Below are positions 26,842 through 35,786 of a stretch of 64,000 nucleotides of DNA, in pieces. Made by a program: the position numbers and the translations under genes. The stretch covers positions 43,891 through 107,890 of the forward strand of contig JBEBJQ010000004.1 of the NCBI GenBank assembly GCA_040079795.1, given 5' to 3'. The DNA comes from SXIZ01 sp040079795 (GTDB lineage: Bacteria > Pseudomonadota > Gammaproteobacteria > Methylococcales > Methylomonadaceae). The notes beneath the pieces were generated by a model. That model was not told the origin of the DNA. It saw only the letters and a list, made by a program, of their open reading frames with translations, and did not search any database. Numbering within the stretch: position 1 is the first letter of the stretch; the number at the start of each line of letters is the position of its first letter.

Positions 26842-27755
26842 TCTTAAAAGTGGGTGTACCTCCGATTAAGTCTCAAGGCATAAAAACCAAGCTTGTTCCC
26901 TGGATTAAAAGTATTGTTCCGCGCGATTTTACGGGTATCTGGATTGAACCTTTTATGGGCACTGGTGCAGTAGCTTTTAATGTTGCGCCTCATCGTGCAA
27001 TTTTATGTGACACCAACCCTCATTTAGTTAATTTTTATTCTGGTATGGCTTCTGGAGAAATTACTCCTGAAGTAGTTAAAGAATACCTTATGAGTGAAGG
27101 AGAGCTTCTTTTATCAAAAGGTGAAAATCATTATTACGACATAAGGGAAAGATTCAACTCTCAACACTCTCCATTAGATTTTCTATTCCTTAATCGTGCT
27201 GGATTTAATGGCATGATCCGTTTCAATCGGAAAGGTGGATTCAATATCCCGTTCTGTAAAAAGCCTCAGCGTTTCGCGCAGGCTTATGTAACTAAGATCA
27301 CTAATCAGGTTGCTTGGGCTTGCAAAATAATTAAGACCAAAGAATTCATATTCAAGTGCCAAGATTTTAATAAAACCATTTCTGAAGCATCATCATCAGA
27401 TATTATCTACTGTGATCCGCCCTATATTGGTAGGCATGTTGACTACTACAATGGCTGGGATGATTCTCATGAAATAAAACTCTTTGATAGACTTTCTGAT
27501 TTTGGTGGGAAGTTTATTTTATCAACATGGCATCACAATGATTATCGAGAAAATGAGTACGTTAAAACCATGTGGTCAAAACATTCCGTTCTTACGCGCG
27601 AGCATTTTTATCATGTTGGAGGTAAAGAGAAAAACAGAAATCCTGTTATTGAAGCTTTAGTTACGAACTTCCCTGCAATGTCTACTGAGCGAAAAAAGGA
27701 AAACCCAATTCAATACACACTATTTGAAACACAAGTAAAATATGGTGCTTTATAG
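26838..27755 (+). CDS. DNA adenine N6-methyltransferase of the R-M pair
   Basis: 305 residues, alpha-class (Dam-like) order: GIKTKLVPWI (motif X region), EPFMGTGAVAFN (motif I, SAM binding, 37-48), NRAGFNGMIRFNRKGGFNIPF, and DPPY at 193-196 (motif IV, catalytic). Length and order match M.EcoRV. It should methylate adenine in GATATC and protect the host genome; such sites occur in this window, for example at 12155, 18293 and 61207. Encoded after the nuclease and coupled by the ATGA overlap, an order in which nuclease translation precedes that of the methylase. Confidence 0.92.
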   Translation: MILKVGVPPIKSQGIKTKLVPWIKSIVPRDFTGIWIEPFMGTGAVAFNVAPHRAILCDTNPHLVNFYSGMASGEITPEVVKEYLMSEGELLLSKGENHYYDIRERFNSQHSPLDFLFLNRAGFNGMIRFNRKGGFNIPFCKKPQRFAQAYVTKITNQVAWACKIIKTKEFIFKCQDFNKTISEASSSDIIYCDPPYIGRHVDYYNGWDDSHEIKLFDRLSDFGGKFILSTWHHNDYRENEYVKTMWSKHSVLTREHFYHVGGKEKNRNPVIEALVTNFPAMSTERKKENPIQYTLFETQVKYGAL

Positions 27756-27810
27756 CTATGATGATATTTCAGAAGCGAACGCGATCACTCCTACACTGAA
27801 TAACTTTCGT

Positions 27811-27827
27811 TTTTTGATTCTGCATTG
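27811..27827 (+). repeat. Direct repeat, right flank of the R-M module
   Basis: TTTTTGATTCTGCATTG, one mismatch from 25828-25844. It lies 56 bp beyond the methylase stop, in the 221-bp gap before the response regulator gene. Confidence 0.6.
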
Positions 27828-27976
27828 GCCTCTCTCCGTGTAAAATTTAGCCACCTAACATAACACTCAACCAGCTAGCATTACTTTACAGCCTTCAAGT
27901 TAGCCTTGTATTAGGCATACAATTAATGATGGTTGACCCCATTGACTCATGAGAGAAAAAACAACTCAAATAGATC

Positions 27977-28684
27977 ATGAAACACCCCCCATCCTCACCA
28001 CACACCAAAATCTTACTGGTAGAAGACCATAAAAACCTTGCCTTAGCCGTCGGAACTTATTTAGAAAGTAGCGGCTTTACCATGGATTATGCCTATGATG
28101 GCCTGTGTGCATTGCATTTAGCGACTACGCAACGCTATGATGCCCTGATTCTGGATATTATGTTACCGGGCATTGACGGCCTGGAAATTTGCCGCCGTTT
28201 ACGGCAGGATTTGCACTTGGCAACGCCTATTCTGATGCTTACCGCCCGCGACCAGTTACAGGACAAACTCAGCGGTTTTCAGCAAGGTGCGGATGATTAT
28301 TTGGTTAAACCTTTCGACATGCCGGAACTGGAAGCGCGGCTATGGGCGCTGATCCGCCGCGAGCGCGGGGAACTCGATAGTGCGGTGTATACCATCCATG
28401 ACTTAAGCTTAAATACCCATACCTTGCAGGTAACACGGCAAAACCAGGTAATCCATTTATCGCCCACTTGTTTGAGAATATTGCGGATTCTGATGCGCGA
28501 ATCGCCCAATATGGTGACCCGTGAACAATTGGAACATGAACTGTGGGGAGAACTAACCCCCGACAGCGACACCTTACGCAGCCATTTATATAAATTACGC
28601 AAAGCAATAGATAAACCCTTTGACCAACCGCTCTTAGAAACCCAACAAGGCATAGGGTTTCGGCTGGTTGCGCCTGATTTATAA
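27977..28684 (+). CDS. OmpR/PhoB family response regulator
   Basis: 235 residues. The receiver domain (12-125) has the acidic pair ED at 16-17, phospho-acceptor Asp60 in LILDIMLPGIDG and Lys111 in YLVKPF. The C-terminal winged helix (about 135-232) has EHELWGELTPDSDTLRSHLYKLRKAID, the DNA-recognition region of the family. It is convergent with the histidine kinase gene, 7 bp apart. It probably controls the adjoining lipid-modification cluster; the divergent promoter at 36.7 kb carries repeats of the type these regulators bind (inference). Confidence 0.92.
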   Translation: MKHPPSSPHTKILLVEDHKNLALAVGTYLESSGFTMDYAYDGLCALHLATTQRYDALILDIMLPGIDGLEICRRLRQDLHLATPILMLTARDQLQDKLSGFQQGADDYLVKPFDMPELEARLWALIRRERGELDSAVYTIHDLSLNTHTLQVTRQNQVIHLSPTCLRILRILMRESPNMVTREQLEHELWGELTPDSDTLRSHLYKLRKAIDKPFDQPLLETQQGIGFRLVAPDL

Positions 28685-28691
28685 GCGTTAA

Positions 28692-30005
28692 TCAAGCTGC
28701 CGGCAGGTTTTTTTTGCCTAGCAATTTTGCCTTGGGAAATAGCACACTAATCATAGTCCCTTCGCCCGGCTTACTGCGGATTTTCAGCTTCCATCCATAG
28801 CGGGTACACAATTGCTTAACAATCGTTAAACCCAAACCGTGACCACTGTGATCGCTTTGGGCGCGATAAAACGGCTCAAACACCTGCTGTAATTGCTGCT
28901 GGTTCATGCCAATACCCGTGTCGGTAATGCTTACTTGTTGATCATCAATAGTGACGGTAATACCCCCCGCCGCCGTATAACTAAAGGCATTACGCAACAA
29001 ATTGGTAAACAAAATCCCCAGCACTTTTTCTGCCGCAGGGATGGCGATTAAACTGTTTTGCTGAATCTGTACTGTAATCCCAGCACGTCCCAGCGCATGT
29101 TGAATTTGCTCAACCAAGGTGATTAACAAATCATTGACCAGCACTTCCTCTTCCGGCAGCGGGGCAGCTTCTTCCCTTGCTAACAATAATAAGGTCTCAA
29201 TCAGGCTTTCCATATCCCGTAAAGTGGCATCAATTAGCTGTAAGGATTTTTGCTCAGGGGGTGAATAGTCCTGGCGTTTTTGCAGCAGGCCTAAAGCACT
29301 TTTAATAACCGCTAAGGGCGTGCGGAGTTCATGGCTGGCATCACGGGTAAAGTTTTTTTCCCGTTGAATAAATTGCTGCATGCGCTCGGTGAACAGTGAC
29401 AAGGCATCCATTAACTTGATCACATCGCTATCGGAGCTTTCCCGGAGTTGCTTAAAGTCCAGACGGGCAATGTTTTGGCTTCGAAAATCAAATTTTTCGA
29501 CGTAGCGCGCCAACTGGATGACCGGAGAAATGGCCTGCCGCGATTGCCGATACGACAACCAGGCAAACAGATAAATCAAAGCCAATACCAAGCCCAGTGG
29601 CACCACCCCGAAATAAAACGCCAATGCGGCGACTTGTTGCTCGTCAAAAATCAAATATAAGCGCGCCTGACCTAGATCTTCGACATACACAATCGGTTTT
29701 CGACTTTCTAGCTCAGTACGACAATAGCCTGGTTTTAAAGCTTGTAACGCGGGCGGAATGCCGGTCAGTTGTGAATTTTCGGCTAAATAGGCTTTTAGAT
29801 TGAGTGTATCCGGTTTAGGAAAGTTGGGATTTAGTTGATAATTTTTCCAAAAATGCGCGGCTTCACCAATCAAGGCTTGGCGCACCAACACTTTTTCAAC
29901 AATTTTTTCTGCAAAAAAAACCCCTGATAAGGTTGCAACACTAATTAAAGCGATTTGTAATAAAAACGCCTTAATCAGTTTGGAATGCAATCCCTGGTTG
30001 TTCAT
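28692..30005 (-). CDS. Membrane sensor histidine kinase
   Basis: 437 residues from the ATG at 30005; an in-frame TTG at 30017 would overlap the upstream stop. Two membrane spans (about 15-35 and 130-150) enclose a periplasmic sensor of about 95 residues with one Cys. Then come the H box DASHELRTPLAVIKSAL, N box NLLRNAFSYTAAGGI, and G boxes DTGIGM and GHGLGLTIV. It follows the CFA-like methyltransferase by 8 bp and is therefore the last gene of the lipid operon. Its partner is probably the convergent regulator at 27977. Confidence 0.92.
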   Translation of the reverse strand: MNNQGLHSKLIKAFLLQIALISVATLSGVFFAEKIVEKVLVRQALIGEAAHFWKNYQLNPNFPKPDTLNLKAYLAENSQLTGIPPALQALKPGYCRTELESRKPIVYVEDLGQARLYLIFDEQQVAALAFYFGVVPLGLVLALIYLFAWLSYRQSRQAISPVIQLARYVEKFDFRSQNIARLDFKQLRESSDSDVIKLMDALSLFTERMQQFIQREKNFTRDASHELRTPLAVIKSALGLLQKRQDYSPPEQKSLQLIDATLRDMESLIETLLLLAREEAAPLPEEEVLVNDLLITLVEQIQHALGRAGITVQIQQNSLIAIPAAEKVLGILFTNLLRNAFSYTAAGGITVTIDDQQVSITDTGIGMNQQQLQQVFEPFYRAQSDHSGHGLGLTIVKQLCTRYGWKLKIRSKPGEGTMISVLFPKAKLLGKKNLPAA

Positions 30006-30013
30006 AGGTTTGC

Positions 30014-31051
30014 TCAATGCTTGGCTTTACTGAATAAATAATGCGCCACCAGCCATTCGTTGCCCTGTTGATAGCCGAACAATTCCGCACAGGCCATAAA
30101 AAAAATCCGCCAGCGTTGCAGCCAAAGCTTTGCCTCTGCTTTGCCGTAGGTTTCGGTAAATAGTTGTAAAATGGCTTGATGGTTACGATCAGTATTCTCT
30201 AACCAAGCTTCAGCAGTTTTTTGATAATGGCGACCGGAAACATCCCATTGGCGTTGCAAATGTAAATGGGCTTGAAAGTGTAGGAGGGTATCCCGCGCAG
30301 GCATTAATCCACCAGTAAAAAAATACCGCCCCATCCAGTTATCGTCGCCTTCGGTCTCAAACGGATAAGCTAGATAGCGATGGCAAAAAATATGTACAAA
30401 TAATTTACCCGTTGGCTTTAGCCATTGCGCTACCTTGTGCAACAGGCTGTCATAATTACGCATATGCTCAAACATTTCTACCGAAACGATCCGGTCATAG
30501 TGCTGGGTTAGGCTTAATTGATTGACATCGCAAGTAATAACCTCAATATTCAACAAATTTCGTGCTTGCGCTTGTTGCTGAATATACGCTCGCTGGCTGT
30601 TTGAATTAGAGACCGCCGTAATCCGGCTATTAGGTAAATGTTGCGCCATCCAGAGTGATAACGATCCCCAGCCGCAGCCTAATTCCAGAATGACTTGGCC
30701 ATTCTGCAATTCGGCGCGCTCCGCTGTCAGTTTTAGCATCTTAACTTCTGCCGCATCCAAATCCGGGGTACTTTCGTCCCAGCAACACGAAGAATATTTA
30801 AGCTGCTTACCTAATGCATAACGATAAAATGCCGCAGGCACTTCATAGTGTTGTGCATTGGCTGCTGCCGTTTCTATGGCAATCGGGCTTTGCCGCAAGC
30901 TATCCAGTAATGCCTGATAGCGTTGGCTTTGTTGTTCCACATCACCAGCGAACTCATCCTTTAACCGTTGCTTCAGGAGCTGCCTTATGCCAAAGCGCAC
31001 AAGTATATCTGGTAAAACGCTTCGTTCTGCAAGGTTAATTAAACTCATCAT
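30014..31051 (-). CDS. CFA synthase-like SAM-dependent methyltransferase
   Basis: 345 residues. The SAM site is VILELGCGWGSLSLWMAQ; further family motifs are DRIVSVEMFEHMRNYDSLL and FVHIFCHRYLAYPFE. It belongs to the cyclopropane-fatty-acid synthase superfamily but to a different branch from the cfa gene at 32495, lacking the long N-terminal domain. Related enzymes methylate unsaturated acyl chains or small amines. Its place in the lipid cluster suggests an acyl substrate (inference). GAGAGCG precedes the tandem ATGs. Confidence 0.85.
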   Translation of the reverse strand: MMSLINLAERSVLPDILVRFGIRQLLKQRLKDEFAGDVEQQSQRYQALLDSLRQSPIAIETAAANAQHYEVPAAFYRYALGKQLKYSSCCWDESTPDLDAAEVKMLKLTAERAELQNGQVILELGCGWGSLSLWMAQHLPNSRITAVSNSNSQRAYIQQQAQARNLLNIEVITCDVNQLSLTQHYDRIVSVEMFEHMRNYDSLLHKVAQWLKPTGKLFVHIFCHRYLAYPFETEGDDNWMGRYFFTGGLMPARDTLLHFQAHLHLQRQWDVSGRHYQKTAEAWLENTDRNHQAILQLFTETYGKAEAKLWLQRWRIFFMACAELFGYQQGNEWLVAHYLFSKAKH

Positions 31052-31080
31052 ATCGCTCTCAAACAGTTAAGATAAACAAA

Positions 31081-31854
31081 CTATGATTCGGCTTTAGGCC
31101 GCCACGGGAAAAACACGGGTGTCACCTGCTGGTAACGGCGATAGTCTTCACCCCGATTACGCAATGCTTGTTGTTCAGAAAACGGAATACCGGTCAAAAA
31201 ATACAGGAACAAAAACATAAAGGCAGGCGCTAACCACAGCCAGTTTTGATAAGTCCCGCCCCAACCCATCAAAGGATAAGCAAACCAGTGCAGCCATTCA
31301 AAAAAATAATTAGGATGGCGTGAGTAACGCCACCAACCCTCACGACAGCTTTTGCCCCGATTCTGCGGATTACGTTTGAAGTTTGCCAATTGGCTATCTG
31401 CCGTGGTTTCACCCCATAAAGCCAGCGCAGCCAATGTCAGCGCAGCAATCACCGACACAAGATTGGGGTTGGTGTTTTGGGCTACTGCAAAAAAAGGCAG
31501 GGATAGAATCGTAATAAACCCTGCCTGTAGCAGAAAAAACACCAAAAAACCTAAGCTCGCATGATTGTTCATGGCTTTCCGCATCGCCAAATAGCGGCTG
31601 TCTTCCGGCGCATTAAACACCCGTGTAGCCAAATAAAAGCCCAGACGCAGGAACCAGGCACCAGTCAACATGGCCAGGCTCATTTTCAAGTACGGCGGCG
31701 CTGATCCGGTAAAAGCGTACCAAGACCCCGCGCACATCATCCCAAACGCCCATGCCACATCAACGATACCCGCGTTGGCATGTTTTTGTTGCCAAGCCCA
31801 GGCAGACAGCATTGCTAAAACGCTTAGGCTTACAACCATAAGCATACTAAACAT
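31081..31854 (-). CDS. DUF1295 membrane protein (steroid 5-alpha-reductase-like fold)
   Basis: 257 residues with about six membrane spans. The C-terminal signature SRHPNYFFEWLHWFAYPLMG and EEQ/RRGEDYRRYQQ-like tail (NRGEDYRRYQQVTPVFFP) place it in the DUF1295/ICMT-like group of membrane reductases or methyltransferases. The reaction here is unknown; neighbours suggest action on a lipid. Its start overlaps the end of the DUF2878 gene by 8 bp. Confidence 0.88.
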   Translation of the reverse strand: MFSMLMVVSLSVLAMLSAWAWQQKHANAGIVDVAWAFGMMCAGSWYAFTGSAPPYLKMSLAMLTGAWFLRLGFYLATRVFNAPEDSRYLAMRKAMNNHASLGFLVFFLLQAGFITILSLPFFAVAQNTNPNLVSVIAALTLAALALWGETTADSQLANFKRNPQNRGKSCREGWWRYSRHPNYFFEWLHWFAYPLMGWGGTYQNWLWLAPAFMFLFLYFLTGIPFSEQQALRNRGEDYRRYQQVTPVFFPWRPKAES

Positions 31855-32389
31855 GTGCTTGTGCCCCTTGCTCTAATTGTCTTAACTGCCTCGCTAACCA
31901 TAACAATAAAGGCAATACCACCGCCCAGCCTGCCCCAATCCCGATCATCCACATTCCCGAGGTATCGGTGATCGTGACTGCGCCGAAATGGCTGGCGGCC
32001 AGATAAGACAAGGGACTGCTGATACCTCCCAATAGCCCTGCTAAAAATAGATGCGCTTGCAACCAGGATAGGGAATGGTTAAGGGTTAATGCCAGCCCCG
32101 TCCACAAGATTAAAATCCACATGGGTGCATGGTTTGGCGTTGGCCAATTGGCGGCGAATTCTAACCACCCTAAATTAATCCAAGAGGTATCTAAAATAAA
32201 CCCGAGCAGTAAGGCAACCAGCATTAATTTCAGATCAACTATGACGCGTTTATCTGTTTTTATAGTTGTCATCAGCATAAGCAACAACAAAAGCGGTGCT
32301 ATCCAAGGGATATTCTCGGCAGCACCAATGACTGCGGCAAACCAGAGACTTTGCATCAATAGGGTATTAGTAATTTTTTCACTATTCAT
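31847..32389 (-). CDS. DUF2878 membrane protein
   Basis: 180 residues with five or six membrane spans. The segment PMWILILWTGLALTLNHSLSWL matches the DUF2878 signature. These proteins recur in clusters with CFA synthase, DUF1365 and FAD oxidoreductase genes in proteobacteria; function unknown. AGAGG lies 8 nt before the ATG. A 105-bp gap with a small GC hairpin separates it from the cfa gene upstream, so a secondary promoter or processing site is possible. Confidence 0.85.
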   Translation of the reverse strand: MNSEKITNTLLMQSLWFAAVIGAAENIPWIAPLLLLLMLMTTIKTDKRVIVDLKLMLVALLLGFILDTSWINLGWLEFAANWPTPNHAPMWILILWTGLALTLNHSLSWLQAHLFLAGLLGGISSPLSYLAASHFGAVTITDTSGMWMIGIGAGWAVVLPLLLWLARQLRQLEQGAQAHV

Positions 32390-32494
32390 AACCGCGGCCT
32401 CTTTAATCCTGGCCCGGCGATAATGCCGGTTTATAAGTTCTTTGCGTTATTACGGTAAAAATTGACAGCGCTGACTTTTATAGTCTGCATAACG

Positions 32495-33751
32495 CTATAA
32501 ATTGGGCAGCCATTGCTCACGGCGGTTATCCGGTTTGGCGAAGACTAATTGCACATTGGAAATGGATTTTTCTAAAAATCCGCCTTCGCAGTAACACAAG
32601 TAAAATTCCCACATACGGATAAATTCCTCGTTGTAACCTAATCCCCGTACTTTGGGCAAAGCCGCCATAAAGTTTTTACGCCAACTATTGAGCGTATGGG
32701 CATAGCTCTCACCTTGATCTTCTAAATTGATTAAGCGCAGATCGGTGCTGTGGGCAGAGCTGTTAATAATCGCGCTAACGCAAGGTATAAAGCTGCCGGG
32801 GAAAATATAGCGTTTTATAAAATCCACACTGTTTAAGGCTTTTTTATAGTAACGGTCTTCAATGGTAATTGCTTGAATAATGGCTAAACCATCCGGTTTT
32901 AACAGATCGGCACATTTTTTTAAGTAGGTATCCAGATAATGATGGCCAACTGCCTCAATCATTTCGATAGAAACCAGTTTATCGAAATGTCCTTTTAAAT
33001 CCCGATAATCTTCCAGTAATACTGTGACCTTACCAGCTACCCCAGCGGCAGTAATCCGTTTATAAGCGGCTTTATACTGTTCTTTGGAAATGGTCGTGGT
33101 AGTAACCTTACAGCCGTATACTTTGGCAGCGTATGTGGCAAAGCCACCCCAACCAGTGCCGATTTCCAAAACATGATCGGTCGGTTTTAACGCCAGTTTT
33201 TGGCAAATACGTTCCAGTTTGGCGACAGACGCTTGCTCCAGGCCAACGTCGGGACGATAAAAAGTCGCCGAAGAATACATGCCGTGCGCATCCAAAAATA
33301 ATTCAAACAAATCATTGCCTAAGTCATAATGCGCGGCAATATTTTTGCGGCTACCTTCCTGTGAATTTCGATTAAAAAAATGTCCAATTTTCAGTAACTG
33401 GTTAGTCAGCAAAGCCAAGCCCCCTTCCAGGCTATCGAGTAAATCCCGATTCCGTACCAGAATTTGTATGACTTTACAGAGATCGTCTGCTTGCCAATAC
33501 TGATCCATATAAGCTTCCGCAGCACCAACCGAACCACCTAATGCAACCTGTTGGTAGAACGCCAGATTATTGACCTGAATAGTCGCACACAAATTATCCG
33601 TAGCAGGTTTACCCAATCGCGTAGTACCCATCGAATCAATAATACTAAGCTCGGCATTGTCCAAACCCGCTAATTTATCTAAAAATACTTTACGAAAAAA
33701 CAGTGCCATACGGCTGGCTGGTTTATTTAATGATGCAGTTACAGCATTCAT
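32495..33751 (-). CDS. cfa: Cyclopropane-fatty-acyl-phospholipid synthase
   Basis: 418 residues from the ATG at 33751, with GGGAG 8 nt upstream. The N-terminal domain (to about 120) is the lipid-binding part; the catalytic domain carries NIAAHYDLGNDLFELFLD, VLEIGTGWGGFATYAA (SAM), KLVSIEMIEAVGHHYLDTY and the bicarbonate/acyl region FIKRYIFPGSFIPCVSAI. It transfers a methylene group from SAM to unsaturated phospholipid chains. In this gene context a modified product such as a methylated or furan acyl chain cannot be excluded. Confidence 0.93.
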   Translation of the reverse strand: MNAVTASLNKPASRMALFFRKVFLDKLAGLDNAELSIIDSMGTTRLGKPATDNLCATIQVNNLAFYQQVALGGSVGAAEAYMDQYWQADDLCKVIQILVRNRDLLDSLEGGLALLTNQLLKIGHFFNRNSQEGSRKNIAAHYDLGNDLFELFLDAHGMYSSATFYRPDVGLEQASVAKLERICQKLALKPTDHVLEIGTGWGGFATYAAKVYGCKVTTTTISKEQYKAAYKRITAAGVAGKVTVLLEDYRDLKGHFDKLVSIEMIEAVGHHYLDTYLKKCADLLKPDGLAIIQAITIEDRYYKKALNSVDFIKRYIFPGSFIPCVSAIINSSAHSTDLRLINLEDQGESYAHTLNSWRKNFMAALPKVRGLGYNEEFIRMWEFYLCYCEGGFLEKSISNVQLVFAKPDNRREQWLPNL

Positions 33752-33777
33752 ATTGAATTCTCCCAATAAAAGCGATG

Positions 33778-34536
33778 TTAGGTTTGCGGATGGCTAAAAA
33801 ATGGAATGCCTTTTAGCCAGAGGCGTAGAGCTTGCCAATAAATTAAGCCCACGACCGACAAAGTCATAAACGGAAAGCGGAGCGGAATACCCAGCATTGA
33901 ACGGCGATTGAGGGCATTTGGCTGTAATTGTAAGGTGGCATCAAAACACCGTTGTGCCGCCTGCCATAACTGCATATGAATAATGAAGTGTTCCGGCTGT
34001 AAGCTAAACGTCCAGCGATAGGTCAAGTCCATTGGCATAAAGGGCGAAACATGAAAGGCCTTATTAAAGGTGAATGTCCATTTATCGGTTTTTTCAGGGC
34101 TATCGCGGGTATCTAAAACATAACAAAAGCGTTCATCCCACGGGGTATTGTTAATATCTGCCAGAATAAACCGTGGCTGACTGCTTCCGTCCGGGTAACA
34201 GAAATAAAAACTGACCGGATTAAAGCAATAACCCAAAAATCTAAGATGCGCCAACTGGCAAATCTTGCCTGAAAAAGCCTCGCCTGTTTGCACCGCGATG
34301 CGTGCTTTTACCGCTTCGGGTAAAGCTTCGGTTTCATCGCCTAAGTAGTCTTTACGATAAAAACTAACCAGATTAAAACGCCCTAACGACCAAAAACGGC
34401 TTTGTGCCATTACTTGGTCAATCTCATCCAAATCCAGCCAAGTCATAAACAGCGGATACCGGAACGCATGCGCTTTAGGGCTATAGCGACGATGCCTAAT
34501 CCAGCCGTCATACAAACGACTATTTAGGGCGTTCAT
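33778..34536 (-). CDS. DUF1365 family protein
   Basis: 252 residues from the ATG at 34536, which overlaps the stop of the FAD oxidoreductase gene by 4 bp (ATGA). Family motifs are seen: YDGWIRHRRYSPKAHAFRYPLFMTWLDLDE, HLRFLGYCFNPVSFYFCY, NTPWDERFCYVLD and KAFHVSPFMPMDLTYRW. DUF1365 proteins occur with CFA synthase and FAD oxidoreductases; their reaction is unproven, though they are needed for some modified fatty acids. Probably cytoplasmic or membrane-associated. Confidence 0.92.
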   Translation of the reverse strand: MNALNSRLYDGWIRHRRYSPKAHAFRYPLFMTWLDLDEIDQVMAQSRFWSLGRFNLVSFYRKDYLGDETEALPEAVKARIAVQTGEAFSGKICQLAHLRFLGYCFNPVSFYFCYPDGSSQPRFILADINNTPWDERFCYVLDTRDSPEKTDKWTFTFNKAFHVSPFMPMDLTYRWTFSLQPEHFIIHMQLWQAAQRCFDATLQLQPNALNRRSMLGIPLRFPFMTLSVVGLIYWQALRLWLKGIPFFSHPQT

Positions 34537-35786
34537 GTGGGCATCCTGAATAAATCTACTACCTCTTGAGCACTTTTCGCGCCATCTTCGTGAAAACCCC
34601 AGCCCCAATAGGCACCGGCATAATAAGTAAAGTTTTCCCCATTGATTTCAGCGCGACGTTTTTGAGCCGCCAAACTTGCAACGGTATAAACAGGATGGTG
34701 ATAAAGTCTGGTTTGCAGGATTTTTTCTGGGTTAATAAGCTCGGTACAATTCAACGTAACAAGCAGGGGTTCAGGGGCAGTTAGATTTTGCAGTAAATTC
34801 ATGTAATAAGTCACCGTACAGCGAGACTGGTTTTCACTGAGCTTTAAAGCATTCCAACTAGCCCAAGCTTTCGGGTGGCGCGGCATAAGCCTGGTATCGG
34901 TATGTAGCACCACCTCGTTCTCCTGATAAGTCATCGCCCCCAAAATCTCAACTTCACTGTCACTCGGATCATCCAGCAACCGCAAAGCTTGGTCGCTATG
35001 GCAGGCAAAAACCACCCGGTCAAATGACATCAATTCGTCGGCGGTTTTAACCAGAACGCCCTCGGCAGTGCGGCTAACGGCTTTAACCGGGCAATTTAAA
35101 CGCAATTGCCCCTTAAATTGCCCCTTAAATTGCCGCTGGAATGCTTGCATGTAAGTGGCTGATCCACCCACCACAGTCCGCCATTCGGGGCGGTTATTAA
35201 TATTGAGCATCTGGTGGTTATCCATAAATTTTACAAAATAACGCACCGGAAACTGTTTCAAAATATCGCTAGGGCCTGACCATAACGCACAACCCATCGG
35301 CAAAATATGGTCTTCGATAAAAGCCCTACCATAGTTCTGCTGCTGTAAGTAATCGCCCAGGGTTAAAGAATCATCTTCACTGTCTAACAACGCGGGCGCT
35401 TCGCGATAAAAACGCATAATACCTTTAACCATACTAATAAAACTTGGTTTTAACAGATTACGCCACTGACAAAACAACTTATCCAGGGTGGTCGCGTTAT
35501 ACTCCAACCCAGATTGGACATCCATAACACTGAAACTCATGTCCGATGCTTGCGACGCTACCCCTAAATCACGTAAAAACTGGCAGAAATGAATATAATT
35601 ATGCTCGTTAAAAACAATAAATCCGGTATCAACAGCATATTGCTGTTCATCTAAAACGATATTATGGGTATCGGTATGACCACCAAGATAAGCATTCGCT
35701 TCAAAAAGCGTCACTTGATGCTGTTTACTCAAATAATGCGCAGCATAAACCCCTGAAATCCCGCTGCCGATAATGGCGATATTCAT
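34533..35786 (-). CDS. FAD-dependent oxidoreductase (amine-oxidase-like)
   Basis: 417 residues. The N-terminus IAIIGSGISGVYAAHYLS-KQHQVTLFEA is a Rossmann FAD-binding site, followed by GGHTDTHN and a C-terminal FAD segment YYAGAYWGWGFHEDGAKSA. This type is regularly found beside DUF1365 and CFA synthase genes and is thought to act on acyl chains, perhaps as a desaturase or isomerase (inference). It overlaps the desaturase gene upstream and the DUF1365 gene downstream by 4 bp each, so these form a tight operon. Confidence 0.92.
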   Translation of the reverse strand: MNIAIIGSGISGVYAAHYLSKQHQVTLFEANAYLGGHTDTHNIVLDEQQYAVDTGFIVFNEHNYIHFCQFLRDLGVASQASDMSFSVMDVQSGLEYNATTLDKLFCQWRNLLKPSFISMVKGIMRFYREAPALLDSEDDSLTLGDYLQQQNYGRAFIEDHILPMGCALWSGPSDILKQFPVRYFVKFMDNHQMLNINNRPEWRTVVGGSATYMQAFQRQFKGQFKGQLRLNCPVKAVSRTAEGVLVKTADELMSFDRVVFACHSDQALRLLDDPSDSEVEILGAMTYQENEVVLHTDTRLMPRHPKAWASWNALKLSENQSRCTVTYYMNLLQNLTAPEPLLVTLNCTELINPEKILQTRLYHHPVYTVASLAAQKRRAEINGENFTYYAGAYWGWGFHEDGAKSAQEVVDLFRMPT

